Positions 37,223 to 47,665 of a stretch of DNA of 64,000 nt are shown here, piece after piece. The stretch is from Sulfurimonas sp. HSL1-2 (GTDB lineage Bacteria > Campylobacterota > Campylobacteria > Campylobacterales > Sulfurimonadaceae): NCBI RefSeq assembly GCF_039645565.1, contig NZ_CP147914.1, positions 1,609,573 through 1,673,572 of the forward strand, given 5' to 3'. Positions within the stretch are counted from its first letter, which is position 1, and each line of letters starts with the position of its first letter. The position numbers and the translations under genes are program-made. The notes below the pieces were generated by a model. It saw only the letters and a program-made list of their open reading frames with translations. It searched no databases and had not been told where the DNA came from.

Positions 37223-39196
37223 ATGCACCGGTTCACCCTGACGCTCATTGTCCTGCTTGCGCTCATTGCCATTGTACTCGTTCTCCCCTTCACGCCGCCG
37301 GGCAACCGTATTATCGCCGGCATGCTGCAGGAGAGGCTTCAGGATACACTGGCGCAGCCCGTTGACGTCACTCGGTTCAACCTCGGATGGAACCGTTTCA
37401 GCATCGATATCCTCCTCGACACGGCCGGTCATATCTGGGCGGAGGGGGAGTATTCGCTCTTTACGCAGACACTCTCCGCCCGCTACCGTGCCGATCTTCA
37501 CGACCTTGCCGCCCTGAGCGGCGAAAAAATATCGGGAAAACTACAGACCGAAGGAACGGTGGCCGGCAACTTCGCCCTGCTTGAGATCAATGGAAACGCC
37601 GACCTCGCCCAAAGCGACACGGCCTACCAGCTGATCCTCCGTGACTTCACGCCCGGAGCGCTCACTGCCACCGTCCGCCATGCCCGCTTGGATCAGCTGC
37701 TTGCCCTTGCCGGTGAACAGCCCCTGGCTTCAGGAGAGCTCGATGCCAACGTGACGCTGCACTCCATCGACCCCGCTGCCCTGGACGGTACGGTTGACGC
37801 CCGTCTCGCGGACGGCGCACTCAACCGGGCACTCATTCGCAAGGTGTATGGCATGGAACTGCCCGACACGGCACTGAGTGCATCCCTGCAAGCGGCGCTC
37901 AAAAACGATGCCATTACCTATGAGACCAAAACCGATTCCGCCCTTGGGCACCTGCATTCCGACGGGCTCCTGACACCGCAAACCGGCGGAATGGACCTGC
38001 GCTACGCCTTTTCAATCCGGGAGCTCGCCCTCTTGAAGGGATTGATAGGGCGGACGTTGCATGGTCCGGTCGCCCTCTCCGGAACCGTGAAAGGCGACCA
38101 TGAGCATCTTGATGCCACTGCGTCGGGAGAGATTGCCGGGGGCAAAAGCGCCCTCAAAGCCGTTTTCAAGGAGTATGCCCCGATCTCCGCCGATGTGACG
38201 GCCGAACATCTCAGGCTGGCGAAGCTTCTCACCATGCTCGGCTATCCGACAATCGCCGATGCCGACATCACCGGCCATGCCCTCCTTACCAACCTCCGGC
38301 CGGGTGCGATGCAGGGAACGATCACCGTTGACATGCAAAAGGGCAGAGCGAATGCCGCCGTATTGACCAAACAGCTGGGCCGTACCTTCCCTGAATCGGC
38401 CTTTACTCTCCGCAGCAACAGCCGCCTAAATGGTGACCTTGTCAACACCGAAGCGGCGTTCGACTCTGATCTTTTCACCCTCCGTTCCGACACCCTGCAA
38501 TACGACGTCGCGCAGATGAAACTCTCCGCCGGCTACACGGCGGACATCCCGGACCTGCGCAGACTCTCCGCCCTGGCGGATCGGCCGCTGCAGGGGTCGG
38601 CAAAGATCACAGGGGACCTGACGTATGCCGAACATCTTCTGCTGCATGCGAACAGCAATCTTTTGAAAGGGCAGATCGCATCGACGCTCAACAACCAAAC
38701 ACTGACCGCGACCTTCAAACAGATCAGCACGGGACAGGCGATGCATATGCTCGTGCAGCCCGAAACTTTCGACGCCCGTTTCGACGGCACCCTCGACTAC
38801 AGGCTTGACACCAAACGCGGCGAGCTGAAGGGTACCCTCAAAGAGGGAGCGTTTTCCCGCAACAATGCCTTCGACCTGCTGCGCCAATACACCAAGGTCG
38901 ATCTCTACCGCGAACGTTTCAACGGCACGACGCTGGCCCGCCTCGACGATACCAGCATCGATGCCGACGCGACATTGTACTCCGACCTGGCCGCACTCCA
39001 GACCCGGCATGCGAAGATCGATACCGCAGCACAGACCGTTCGCGCCGATATCACGCTCGAAGCCGCCGGGGCCGTCATCCCCTTCCGGCTCAAAGGCAAG
39101 ATTGCCCATCCCGGGGTCACCGTCGACGCCGGGAAACTGCTTGAAAAAGAGGCCGGGAAACAGGTGCAGCAGCTTTTTGACACCTTTTTCAAATAA
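37223..39196 (+). CDS. AsmA-like envelope protein
   Basis: This is a 657-aa protein with one N-terminal membrane anchor (LTLIVLLALIAIVLVLPF) and a long periplasmic region of repeating beta-strands rich in short glycine, serine and threonine turns (for example SGKLQTEGTVAGNF, LSGTVKGDHEHLDATASGEI). This pattern is that of AsmA/TamB/YhdP-type proteins, which act in lipid movement between membranes. The ATG at 37223 is chosen over 37175, which would add a polar leader before the anchor. The protein ends in a helical VDAGKLLEKEAGKQVQQLFD, similar to AsmA-family tails. The family call is by composition and pattern. Confidence 0.6.
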   Translation: MHRFTLTLIVLLALIAIVLVLPFTPPGNRIIAGMLQERLQDTLAQPVDVTRFNLGWNRFSIDILLDTAGHIWAEGEYSLFTQTLSARYRADLHDLAALSGEKISGKLQTEGTVAGNFALLEINGNADLAQSDTAYQLILRDFTPGALTATVRHARLDQLLALAGEQPLASGELDANVTLHSIDPAALDGTVDARLADGALNRALIRKVYGMELPDTALSASLQAALKNDAITYETKTDSALGHLHSDGLLTPQTGGMDLRYAFSIRELALLKGLIGRTLHGPVALSGTVKGDHEHLDATASGEIAGGKSALKAVFKEYAPISADVTAEHLRLAKLLTMLGYPTIADADITGHALLTNLRPGAMQGTITVDMQKGRANAAVLTKQLGRTFPESAFTLRSNSRLNGDLVNTEAAFDSDLFTLRSDTLQYDVAQMKLSAGYTADIPDLRRLSALADRPLQGSAKITGDLTYAEHLLLHANSNLLKGQIASTLNNQTLTATFKQISTGQAMHMLVQPETFDARFDGTLDYRLDTKRGELKGTLKEGAFSRNNAFDLLRQYTKVDLYRERFNGTTLARLDDTSIDADATLYSDLAALQTRHAKIDTAAQTVRADITLEAAGAVIPFRLKGKIAHPGVTVDAGKLLEKEAGKQVQQLFDTFFK

Positions 39197-39307
39197 AAAA
39201 ACCCGTTCTCCCCTGCCGTAGGGACTTTTATGCTATGATTTGTTGTCTTAACATCCAATCACAGGGTAAAAGGCCGTGCGTAAAGTATCTTAGAGGAATG
39301 TGCAACA

Positions 39308-41662
39308 ATGCGGCAATTTGACTTTGACAAACTGAAATACCTCTACGGCACCGTACCGGTTATTCTTGTCATCCATTTTTTCAGCGTCCTTCTTTTCAGC
39401 GTCATCATGTGGCACTACGTCGACAACCTCTCCCTGGCCGTCTGGGTCAGTGTCTCCGTCATCGTACTGCTGTTCCGTTTCTACCATTACCTGCTCTACA
39501 GTAACAGTTCCGATGAGGAGCTGCGCGCCCAGAGCACCCTCTGGCTGCACCGGTACTACACCTATGTCCTGATCGGCGGAGGATTGTGGGGAAGCACCGC
39601 ACTGCTGCTTTTCCCGCAGCACGAGATCCTCTACCAGATGGTCGTCGTCCTCTTCATCCTCGGCCTGACCGCCACCGCACTGGGCATCATCTCCGCCTCA
39701 TGGGAGCTGGTCGTCGCCTATGCCCTGCTCTCTTTCGCCCCGGTGATTATCCGCCTGGCCTGGATGGAGGACCCCCTCTACCAGACCATCGCCTACATCG
39801 TCAGCGCCCTGGGCATCCTGCTTATCTTCAGCGCCAAACATTTCGGCGCCGTCATCGATAATGCCATCTACAGCAAATTCGCCCTCACCCAGGCCATGTC
39901 CGACCTCGAAAACACGCAGGGGCGGCTGGTTTCCCTCCTGGACAATGCCCCGGTTGGCATCTTTTACTACGACCGCAGCCTGCACATTACCGATCTCAAT
40001 AACCAGATGCTCAGGATGCTGCAGCTGACCGAACGCGAATCGCTCGTCGGCTATGATCTCAACAGCATTTCGGACAAGCGCATCCTGCCGGCACTGCAGC
40101 AGGTATTCGAAAATGCACAGGGACGCTATGAAGGGCCGTTCTACTCCTCGTTTTCGGAGGAGTCCTACTATATCGAGCTCTCAACCGTTCCCGTCACCGA
40201 CAAAAAGCGGATGCACCAGGGGGCCGTCTGCTTTGTCAGGGACCTGACCCTGGAAAAAGAGGCCAAAGAGACAATCCGGCAGAACAGTTTTTACGACCCG
40301 TTGACCAAACTGCCCAACCGCAGCCTCATTACCGACCGTATCAAGCTCTCCATCGAGCAGAGCCGTCAGCACCACTTCCGTGCCGCCGTGCTCTTCATCG
40401 ACCTCGACCACTACAAACATATCAATGACGACTACGGTCATTATATCGGCGATCAGCTGCTTTACCAGGTCAGCCAACGTGTGCTTAAACAGCTCCGGTC
40501 CGAAGACACCGTCGCACGCATCGGCGGCGACGAGTTCCTCGTCCTGCTCAACAGCCTGCCCTATGACTACACCGAAGCGGCAAGAGAGGCCACGGAGATC
40601 GCCGCCGGGCTGATCGACATCATCAACAGCCCGTTTACGATCGACGGAGAGACGGTAAGCGTTTCCGCCAGTATCGGTATCAATGTCTTCAGCGGGGAGG
40701 AGGACACCCTCCCTGCAACGGTGATCAAACGTGCCGACATCGCCATGTTCCAGGCCAAACGGACCGGCCGCCAGCATGCCGAGCTCTACCATGAGTCTTT
40801 CGAGAGTTCCCAGCACGAACTGCTTCAGATGGAAAAAGAGCTGCGCAGAGGGCTTGAAGAGAAGGAGTTCGAGCTCTACTACCAGCCCAAGGTGGCCATC
40901 GACAGCGAGAAGATCGCCCAGGTCGAAGCGCTCATCCGCTGGAACCATCCCGAAAAAGGGCTGGTGATGCCCGATGCGTTCATCCCCTATGCCGAAGAGA
41001 GCGGCCTGATCGTCAAACTCGGCGAGTGGGTGATGGAAGAGAGCATCAAACAGATCAAGCAGTGGCAGAAGAGCGGTGCGGCCAACGCCATCGAACGCGT
41101 CTCCATCAATGTCAGCTCCCACCAGTTCAACCAGCCCGATTTCGTCGACTATGTCCGTGCCCTGGTCGCGGGGAATGAGATCGCGCCGGATATGATCGAA
41201 CTGGAGTTGACTGAAAGTGCCATGATCGACAATTCCCTCGGCGCCATCGACAAGGTCAAAGCCCTTGAAGCGTTCGGGGTGCATGTCGCCCTCGATGACT
41301 TCGGGACCGGCTACTCCTCGCTCTCCTATCTCAAACACCTCCCCGTCAGTGTCATCAAGATCGACCGTTCCTTCATCACCGATCTCAAACACAACGAGAA
41401 TTCGATGATGATCGTCAAGACCATCATCGCCATCGCCAAAAGCATGGAACTGACCGTCGTCGCCGAAGGGGTTGAAACGGATGAGGAGCTGGAGATGCTC
41501 AAAACACTCGGCTGCGACTACTACCAGGGCTTCCTCTGCGAAAAAGCGCTGCCGGCGAAAAAACTCGAAGCGCTTATCAGTACGAGAGCGGGCAGCCTCA
41601 AAACCTTTCCTGCGGAAGAATCCCCCCTCCAAGTCACAGACACGCAGGACAATCAGGCGTGA
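39308..41662 (+). CDS. Membrane-bound PAS-GGDEF-EAL cyclic-di-GMP protein
   Basis: This is a 784-aa inner-membrane protein that may make and/or break cyclic di-GMP. Five or six membrane helices cover about residues 13-176, a PAS domain about 205-310, GGDEF about 325-490 with intact GGDEF at 406-410, and EAL about 505-755 with EALIRW at 540-545, N601 and DDFGTGYS at 663-670. Both catalytic sites look complete, so the net activity cannot be read. An extended -10 (TGC-TATGAT, 39231-39239) and GAGGA precede the start. Confidence 0.93.
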   Translation: MRQFDFDKLKYLYGTVPVILVIHFFSVLLFSVIMWHYVDNLSLAVWVSVSVIVLLFRFYHYLLYSNSSDEELRAQSTLWLHRYYTYVLIGGGLWGSTALLLFPQHEILYQMVVVLFILGLTATALGIISASWELVVAYALLSFAPVIIRLAWMEDPLYQTIAYIVSALGILLIFSAKHFGAVIDNAIYSKFALTQAMSDLENTQGRLVSLLDNAPVGIFYYDRSLHITDLNNQMLRMLQLTERESLVGYDLNSISDKRILPALQQVFENAQGRYEGPFYSSFSEESYYIELSTVPVTDKKRMHQGAVCFVRDLTLEKEAKETIRQNSFYDPLTKLPNRSLITDRIKLSIEQSRQHHFRAAVLFIDLDHYKHINDDYGHYIGDQLLYQVSQRVLKQLRSEDTVARIGGDEFLVLLNSLPYDYTEAAREATEIAAGLIDIINSPFTIDGETVSVSASIGINVFSGEEDTLPATVIKRADIAMFQAKRTGRQHAELYHESFESSQHELLQMEKELRRGLEEKEFELYYQPKVAIDSEKIAQVEALIRWNHPEKGLVMPDAFIPYAEESGLIVKLGEWVMEESIKQIKQWQKSGAANAIERVSINVSSHQFNQPDFVDYVRALVAGNEIAPDMIELELTESAMIDNSLGAIDKVKALEAFGVHVALDDFGTGYSSLSYLKHLPVSVIKIDRSFITDLKHNENSMMIVKTIIAIAKSMELTVVAEGVETDEELEMLKTLGCDYYQGFLCEKALPAKKLEALISTRAGSLKTFPAEESPLQVTDTQDNQA

Positions 41663-41720
41663 GAGCATGCAATGCAAAAGGCATTCATCTTTAGGCGCTT
41701 AAATATTTTCCCCGTGCAGG

Positions 41721-41754
41721 GTTTCCAAGCCCCCTTTTAAAGGAGTTTGGGAAC
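41721..41754 (+). other. Leader hairpin before the SagB-like gene
   Basis: The arms at 41721-41736 and 41740-41754 pair over about 13 positions with a G-U pair, a bulge and one mismatch. The purine-rich AAAGGAG in the 3' arm is 18 bases before the ATG at 41764, too far for a normal ribosome-binding site. It may be the 3' end of the GGDEF-EAL message or a translational control hairpin. Confidence 0.35.
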
Positions 41755-41763
41755 AATCTCCGC

Positions 41764-43320
41764 ATGAATGCCCTTGCAACCATTTTCGAATACCACGACC
41801 GGACCAAGCACCACCCCAACCGCTATGCAGCATCGTTGGGCTATATGGACTGGGCGACACAGCCCGATCCCTACCGCCGCTTTGACGGGGCGAAGGGGAT
41901 ACCCCTTCCCCTTCCCTCCCCGCGGCCCGAACCGACCTATGCCGCTCTTTTTGAAGGGGTATCCTCCGAACCGTTGACATTGGAGAACCTCTCCGTCCTG
42001 CTGCGCTACAGCCTCGGGCTGGCGGCCATCAAATGCATCGGCAGCGACTGCTGGGCACTGCGCTGCAACGCCTCCAGCGGCAATCTCCATCCCACGGAAG
42101 GCTACGTCATCCTCCCCCCGATTGAAGGTGTCAGTACCCAAAGCGTTGTTGCCCATTATGCACCCATGACCCACAGCCTTGAAATCCTCCACACGTTCGA
42201 TACTGATTTCTGGTCGGAAATGCCCGAGGGATCGCTACTGATGGGGCTCACCTCCATCGTCTGGCGCGAAGCGTGGAAGTACGGCGAGCGAGCCTTCCGC
42301 TACACCCAGCTCGATGCCGGTCATGCCCTGCGCGCCGTCCAGGTTTCGGCACGCCTCAACGGCTGGCATGCCGGCCTTTGCGACGCCTTTGAATCCGACA
42401 TCCTCGATACACTGCTGGGGTTAAACCAGCCGAACCGCTTCCAGCCGAACGAGGAAGAGATCGCCGATGCACTGCTGCTTATCAGCCCTGAAAAAGGCGG
42501 TACAGTGCCCGACCTTGTCCCGCTGCTCGCCCGTTGCCGTACACCGTATGCGGGAACGGCAAACCGCCTCAGCCCCTCCCAGCACCCCTGGGAAGCGATC
42601 ACCCTCGTCGAAAAGGCCACGGCTGCCGCTGTCAACCTCCCCGTAGAGACAGCATCCCACCCTTTCGGCAGTCACTGCAGTACCGCTGCCGAAGAGGTCA
42701 TCCTCACCCGCCGTAGCGCCCGGGCTATGGATTTCGGGCGCACCCATATCAGCTTTGAGGCGTTCACCCAGCTGCTGCACGCGGCGAAGCACAGCTTTGA
42801 AGGCTTCGTCCCCGCTGCGTCCCTCGTCCTGTTTGTCCATGACATAGAGACGCTCGATCCGGGCATTTACCTCTACCTCCTGAACGACAGTTACCTGGAT
42901 ACGTTCAAAACATCTATGCGGAATGACTTTCTCTTCCGGCCGGCCGGAGAGCATCTCTATCTGCTCGAAACGGGCGACTTCCGTCCCCAGGCGAAGTTCA
43001 TCTCCTGCAGCCAGGATATCGCCTCTGACGGCGCCTTCTCACTGGGCATGCTCTGCGAATTTGCCCCCCAGCTGGAGCGCTTCGGGCCGGGACGCTACAA
43101 AAGCCTCTACTGGGAGTGCGGTGCCATCGGCCAGCAGCTCTACCTCGAAGCGACCTCTCTCGGTCTCAGCGCCACGGGGATAGGCTGTTTTCTCGACGAC
43201 GTCGTGCACCGGCTGCTGGGACTGGAGGGGAACGACTTCCAGAGCCTCTACCACTTCACCATCGGCCACGCCATTCCCGACCTTCGCCTGCAGACGAAAC
43301 TCCCCTACAGCAGACGATAG
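41764..43320 (+). CDS. SagB/ThcOx-type nitroreductase-fold protein, two domains
   Basis: This is a 518-aa protein with two tandem nitroreductase-like domains. The first, about residues 60-250, has the SagB-type core LLRYSLGLAAIK, then LRCNASSGNLHPTEGYVIL. The second, about 300-505, has RRSARAMDF, ECGAIGQQLYLEATSLGLSATGIGCFLDD and a C-terminal YHFTIGHAIPD. Such flavoproteins oxidise azoline rings in peptide natural products, but others have different roles. No precursor peptide, cyclodehydratase or transporter of such a pathway is nearby. The function is therefore open. Confidence 0.75.
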   Translation: MNALATIFEYHDRTKHHPNRYAASLGYMDWATQPDPYRRFDGAKGIPLPLPSPRPEPTYAALFEGVSSEPLTLENLSVLLRYSLGLAAIKCIGSDCWALRCNASSGNLHPTEGYVILPPIEGVSTQSVVAHYAPMTHSLEILHTFDTDFWSEMPEGSLLMGLTSIVWREAWKYGERAFRYTQLDAGHALRAVQVSARLNGWHAGLCDAFESDILDTLLGLNQPNRFQPNEEEIADALLLISPEKGGTVPDLVPLLARCRTPYAGTANRLSPSQHPWEAITLVEKATAAAVNLPVETASHPFGSHCSTAAEEVILTRRSARAMDFGRTHISFEAFTQLLHAAKHSFEGFVPAASLVLFVHDIETLDPGIYLYLLNDSYLDTFKTSMRNDFLFRPAGEHLYLLETGDFRPQAKFISCSQDIASDGAFSLGMLCEFAPQLERFGPGRYKSLYWECGAIGQQLYLEATSLGLSATGIGCFLDDVVHRLLGLEGNDFQSLYHFTIGHAIPDLRLQTKLPYSRR

Positions 43321-43354
43321 CGCACTATTATCCGTGCTGAGCTACAATGGGGAC

Positions 43355-44065
43355 ATGGATAATCTCATTATGTTTTTCACCGGCCTCTTCCTTGCGGGGG
43401 GCATCGCACTGCTCGTCTGGTACCTCAAACGCAACAAGAAAGAGGGCCCGGCCAATGTTGCCCTCTATTCGACGATCGAGAAAATGGAGTCACTGGGGAC
43501 CCTCAACGTCTACAAGGTCGTCACGAAGGAGATCGTCACGGCGTCGGATCATATCTTCGGGAACTTCGGGGAGAAGTATCTGCGCTGGCTCATCTCCAAG
43601 AAGAAACTGGCGATGATCTTCACCTTCGACATCGATTTCAGCTACAACCTCAAAGACAGCCATTTCGGCATCGAGGAGCTGGGCGAAGGGCAGTACCTCT
43701 TTAAAATGCCCGAGTGCCGCTATTCGCTCAGCATCAAGGATATCAGTTTCTACGATGAGCAGAACGGCAAACTGCTGCCGTGGCTGCTGCCCGACCTCAT
43801 CGCCGGCGTCTTCAGCGACGGCTTCGACGAAAACGACCGCAATGCCCTGATCAGGGAGGCAAAGAAGCAGGTCTCCGCCATCGCCAACGGCATGATGATC
43901 GAACTGCTCCCCGATGTGCAGAAATCTGCCCGAACGACCTTAGAGCAGATCGCCTTCGCCCTCAACGCCGCATCGATCCGCTTCGACTTCTCCGAATCCC
44001 CGACGATTGAGAACACCGTCAACTATCTGCCCGAAAAGAAAGAGAACGAAGCCCTGCCCGCCTAA
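43355..44065 (+). CDS. DUF4230-like membrane-anchored protein
   Basis: This 236-aa protein has one N-terminal membrane helix (IMFFTGLFLAGGIALLVWYL) followed by a soluble domain with the pattern STIEKMESLGTLNVYKVVTKEIVT and a predicted beta-rich core, which I associate with DUF4230. The function of this family is unknown. The start at ATG 43355 is taken because it leads straight into the helix; a GTG seven codons upstream is possible. It converges with comF, with a four-base overlap. Confidence 0.6.
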   Translation: MDNLIMFFTGLFLAGGIALLVWYLKRNKKEGPANVALYSTIEKMESLGTLNVYKVVTKEIVTASDHIFGNFGEKYLRWLISKKKLAMIFTFDIDFSYNLKDSHFGIEELGEGQYLFKMPECRYSLSIKDISFYDEQNGKLLPWLLPDLIAGVFSDGFDENDRNALIREAKKQVSAIANGMMIELLPDVQKSARTTLEQIAFALNAASIRFDFSESPTIENTVNYLPEKKENEALPA

Positions 44066-44634
44066 CGCTCCGCGTCGGCCAGCGTCAGACAGAAGAGCAC
44101 CTCTTTCCCTGCCATTTCCAGCGTCTCCACCGCCTGGGTCAACGTCAGTCCTGTTGTCAGAATATCGTCGACGAGGATGACGCTCTTTTCCGGGAACGGT
44201 TTGAGTTCAAACGCGCGCGGATGGGTCAGGCGGTACTGGAAATCCTGCCCGGAGTAGCGGTGCCCCGAACGGTCGCGCAGCACGGCATGCCGCGGTATCA
44301 ATGTGTCGGTTTTCATCGCACGCGCCAGGATCGCTGTATGCGAATATCCGTGACGGACATGATCATCCACTGCAATGACGGCCACAGGTTCCTCCGACTC
44401 CAGCGAAGCCGCATACGTTGCAAAGGAGGCGGATGCCATGATCTTGTAAAGGTGGTAGCCGATGTCCGTGTGCTTCGTCAGCAGCAGCGGCTCGATCTCA
44501 TCATATCTGTAAAAGGAGTGGACGGAGAGTTTCCCGACGATCTTGCGGGTGTGAAGGGAGGGGGCAAGATGTTCCTCACGGCAGCTCCTGCAAATGCGGC
44601 TTAACGACCACGATTCGCAGAGAAGGCATTTCAT
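44062..44634 (-). CDS. comF: ComF-family phosphoribosyltransferase-like protein
   Basis: This is a 190-aa ComF/GntX-type protein. It has an N-terminal zinc-finger pattern (CLLC and CRSC within the first 18 residues) and a C-terminal PRPP-binding loop VILVDDILTTGLTL near residues 150-163. ComF proteins are needed for DNA uptake in naturally transformable bacteria, but the biochemical role is unclear. The 175-bp gap between it and lepA holds no gene that I can see, only short palindromes such as GGGCTATAGCCC near 44699. Confidence 0.85.
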   Translation of the reverse strand: MKCLLCESWSLSRICRSCREEHLAPSLHTRKIVGKLSVHSFYRYDEIEPLLLTKHTDIGYHLYKIMASASFATYAASLESEEPVAVIAVDDHVRHGYSHTAILARAMKTDTLIPRHAVLRDRSGHRYSGQDFQYRLTHPRAFELKPFPEKSVILVDDILTTGLTLTQAVETLEMAGKEVLFCLTLADAER

Positions 44635-44809
44635 TTCATTTACGCCAAAGGAGCAAAGCCCCTTTGCCTACGTTAACACTGAGTTTGCTGTGTCCTCGGG
44701 CTATAGCCCTGCGAAATTCCGCTTCGCTGCATCGGTAGCAGGCGCCCTGGAGGAAGTGCCCTTGGGGTGCCCGCGTGCTATTCGCACTTTGCAGCCAGGC
44801 CATTTTGTA

Positions 44810-46606
44810 TTAGTCCATTTTGAGGACGGACATGAAGGCCTCCTGCGGCAGCTGTACCTTGCCGATCGCCTTCATCCGTTTCTTACCGGCTTTCTGCTTC
44901 TCGAGCAGCTTTCGTTTACGGGTAATATCCCCTCCGTAACATTTCGCCGTAACGTTCTTGCCCATCGACTTAACGGTCTCTCGGGCAATGACTTTGTTGC
45001 CGACGGAGGCCTGTACCGCGACTTCGAAGAGTTGACGGGGGATGAGCTCTTTCATGCTCTTGACGAGCGCCCGGCCGCGCTGTTCCGCCTGTTCGCGCGG
45101 GACAATGACCGAGAGGGCGTCGACGACGTCGCCGGCAACACGGACGTCGAGCTTGACGAGGTCACCCTCTCTGAAGTCGATCGGCTCATAGTCGAAACTT
45201 GCGTACCCTTTGGAGATGGACTTGAGCTTGTCGTAGAAATCGACGACGATCTCGTTCATCGGTACGGAGTACTCCAGCAGAACGCGTTCCTCGTTGAGGT
45301 AGTCCATCTTCTCCTGCATGCCGCGCTTGGCGACGAGCAGATTCATGATATTGCCGAGGTACTCCGACGGGGTGATGACCGTCGCCTTGACATAGGGTTC
45401 CTCGATGCGTTCGATATGGTTTACCGGCGGCAGTTCGGAGGGGTTGTGCACTTCGATCTGCGAACCGTCCGTCAGAAAGACGTCATAGACGACCGAGGGG
45501 GCTGTGGCGATCAGGTCCATGTCGAATTCGCGTTCCAGACGCTCCTTGACAACCTCCATGTGCAGCATGCCGAGGAAACCGACGCGGAAACCGAACCCGA
45601 GGGCGACGGATGTCTCCGGTTCGTAGCTGAGCGACGAGTCGTTGAGGCGCAGCTTATCCAGCGCATCGCGCAGATCCTCGAACTTGTCCGTATCGATGGG
45701 GTAGAGCCCAGCGAAGACAAAAGGCTTCGCCGGCTCATAATCCCCGACCGGCTCTGCCGCAGGTCTTTTCGCATCGGTGATCGTATCGCCGACGTTCAGG
45801 GTCCCGACATCTTTGAGGCCGAGCACGACGATACCGATCTCGCCGCTGTCGATCGACTCGGTCTTCATCTTCTTGAGCGGGTGCGGGTACATGAGGTCGA
45901 GGACCTCGTGCTGTTCATTATTGCTCATCAGCTTGACGATCTGCTTCTTGCGGATATTGCCGTCGAAAACACGTACCAGCGCCAGCGCACCGAGATAGGG
46001 GTCGAACCAGCTGTCGTAGATGATCGCCTTCGTCGGCGCATCCGGGTCGCCCACCGGGGCGGGGATGCGGTCGACGATGGCATCGACAAGCTCTCGGATG
46101 CCTACGCCCGTTTTGGCAGAGACCATCAATGCGTCCGTGGCATCGATCCCGATACTCGTTTCGATCTCTTCGGCGACCCGTTCCGGCTCGGCGGCGGGAA
46201 GGTCGATCTTGTTAATGACCGGGAGCAGTTCAAGTTCATTTTCCATGGCAAGGTAGACGTTGGCGATGGTCTGCGCCTCGACCCCCTGTGCCGCGTCGAC
46301 GATCAGCAGCGCGCCGTCAGAGGAAGCCAGTGACTTGCTGACTTCGTAACTGAAGTCGACGTGGCCCGGGGTGTCAATGAGGTTCAGGACGTAGTGTTCG
46401 CCGTCCTTGACGTAATCGAGCCGGACGCTCTGTGCCTTGATGGTGATACCGCGCTCCTGCTCGATGTCCATCGTGTCCATCATCTGCGATTTGAGTTCAC
46501 GCTCCGTCACGGAGCCGCACTCCTGGATGATCCGGTCGGCCAGGGTACTTTTACCGTGGTCGATGTGGGCGATGATAGAGAAGTTGCGAATGTGGCTCAG
46601 GTCCAT
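44810..46606 (-). CDS. lepA: Elongation factor 4 (LepA)
   Basis: LepA is a ribosome-dependent GTPase related to EF-G, thought to help 30S assembly or back-translocation. The G domain starts [19 protein letters not shown], with [12 protein letters not shown] and NKIDLP. Domains II, III and V follow, and the LepA-specific C-terminal domain ends AFMSVLKMD after a basic [18 protein letters not shown]. The length of 598 aa is typical. It lies 12 bases after prs and is likely co-transcribed with it. Confidence 0.97.
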   Translation of the reverse strand: MDLSHIRNFSIIAHIDHGKSTLADRIIQECGSVTERELKSQMMDTMDIEQERGITIKAQSVRLDYVKDGEHYVLNLIDTPGHVDFSYEVSKSLASSDGALLIVDAAQGVEAQTIANVYLAMENELELLPVINKIDLPAAEPERVAEEIETSIGIDATDALMVSAKTGVGIRELVDAIVDRIPAPVGDPDAPTKAIIYDSWFDPYLGALALVRVFDGNIRKKQIVKLMSNNEQHEVLDLMYPHPLKKMKTESIDSGEIGIVVLGLKDVGTLNVGDTITDAKRPAAEPVGDYEPAKPFVFAGLYPIDTDKFEDLRDALDKLRLNDSSLSYEPETSVALGFGFRVGFLGMLHMEVVKERLEREFDMDLIATAPSVVYDVFLTDGSQIEVHNPSELPPVNHIERIEEPYVKATVITPSEYLGNIMNLLVAKRGMQEKMDYLNEERVLLEYSVPMNEIVVDFYDKLKSISKGYASFDYEPIDFREGDLVKLDVRVAGDVVDALSVIVPREQAEQRGRALVKSMKELIPRQLFEVAVQASVGNKVIARETVKSMGKNVTAKCYGGDITRKRKLLEKQKAGKKRMKAIGKVQLPQEAFMSVLKMD

Positions 46607-46618
46607 TGTGCTCCCTGC

Positions 46619-47545
46619 TTATGCGAACAGACTGTTAACGCTCTCGTTGTGGTAAACGCGGCGGATGACTTCGCCGAAGAGCGGTGCTACGGTCAGAACC
46701 TTGATGTTCGGGTGGGGTTTGGTCGCCAGGGAGTTGGAGATGATCAGCTCATCGAGTTCGCCCTTGTCAAGGTTCTCGTAGGCTTTGCCGCTCAGAACCC
46801 CGTGCGTCGCACAGGCCATGACGGAGGTCGCGCCCTTGGCTTTGAGCGCCGCTGCCGCTTTCACCATCGTCCCGGCCGTATCGACCATGTCGTCGATCAT
46901 AATGACATCCTTGCCTTCGACGTCGCCGATAATGTTCATGACTTCGGCCACGTTTGCCTTTTCGCGGCGTTTGTCGACGATGACCATCTCCAGGCCCAGT
47001 TTCTCTGCGAAATAGCGTGCGCGTGCGACCCCGCCGATATCCGGGCTGGCGATGATCGGGTTCGGGAGGTTTTTCTCCTTGATGTACTGCTGGAAGATGA
47101 TGGAGCCGTAGAGGTTGTCAACAGGGATGTCAAAGAAGCCCTGGATCTGGCCCGCGTGCAGGTCGATGGTCACAAGACGGTCGATGCCCGCCGTCTGGTA
47201 GAGGTTCGCGACGAGTTTCGCGCTGATGGGGACACGCGGTGCCGCTTTACGGTCCTGGCGTGCGTAGCCGAAATACGGGATGACTGCCGTAATGGAGCTC
47301 GCAGAAGAGCGGCGAAGCGCATCGGTCATGATGAGCAGCTCCATCAGGTTGTCGTTGGACGGGGCTCCCGTTGACTGGATGATGAACACGTCGCGTCCGC
47401 GGACGCTCTCTGCAATCTGAACGGAGATCTCCCCGTCGCTGAAACGTTTGATATCCGCTTTGGCCAGGGGGACGTCGAGGTATCTGCAGACCTCTTTCGC
47501 AAACTCTTCGCTGGCACTCCCGGCAAAAATCTTGTAACCGCGCAT
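46619..47545 (-). CDS. prs: Ribose-phosphate pyrophosphokinase
   Basis: Prs makes PRPP from ribose 5-phosphate and ATP for purine, pyrimidine, His and Trp synthesis. Visible blocks are FSDGEISVQI, FGYARQDRKAAPRVPISAKL and the PRPP loop VIMIDDMVDTAGTM near residues 215-228. ATG at 47545 is used because GGAG lies seven bases upstream and MRGYKIFAGSAS is the family start, giving 308 aa; in-frame starts further 5' would add 20 atypical residues. A TATAAT lies at 47624-47629. Confidence 0.97.
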   Translation of the reverse strand: MRGYKIFAGSASEEFAKEVCRYLDVPLAKADIKRFSDGEISVQIAESVRGRDVFIIQSTGAPSNDNLMELLIMTDALRRSSASSITAVIPYFGYARQDRKAAPRVPISAKLVANLYQTAGIDRLVTIDLHAGQIQGFFDIPVDNLYGSIIFQQYIKEKNLPNPIIASPDIGGVARARYFAEKLGLEMVIVDKRREKANVAEVMNIIGDVEGKDVIMIDDMVDTAGTMVKAAAALKAKGATSVMACATHGVLSGKAYENLDKGELDELIISNSLATKPHPNIKVLTVAPLFGEVIRRVYHNESVNSLFA

Positions 47546-47665
47546 CGCACTTCTCCACATTGAAATCCGGTCTGCCCCGATACCCGTACCCGGGTCTCCG
47601 GCCATACCTGTTTTAAGTATGAAATTATAGCGTGCGCTGCTTAGCAGGGAGTAAAACAGCCGCCG

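Noticed and set aside
44635-44809. Structured RNA gene between lepA and comF
   Set aside because: Only short palindromes such as GGGCTATAGCCC are visible, without a promoter, terminator or recognisable RNA family.
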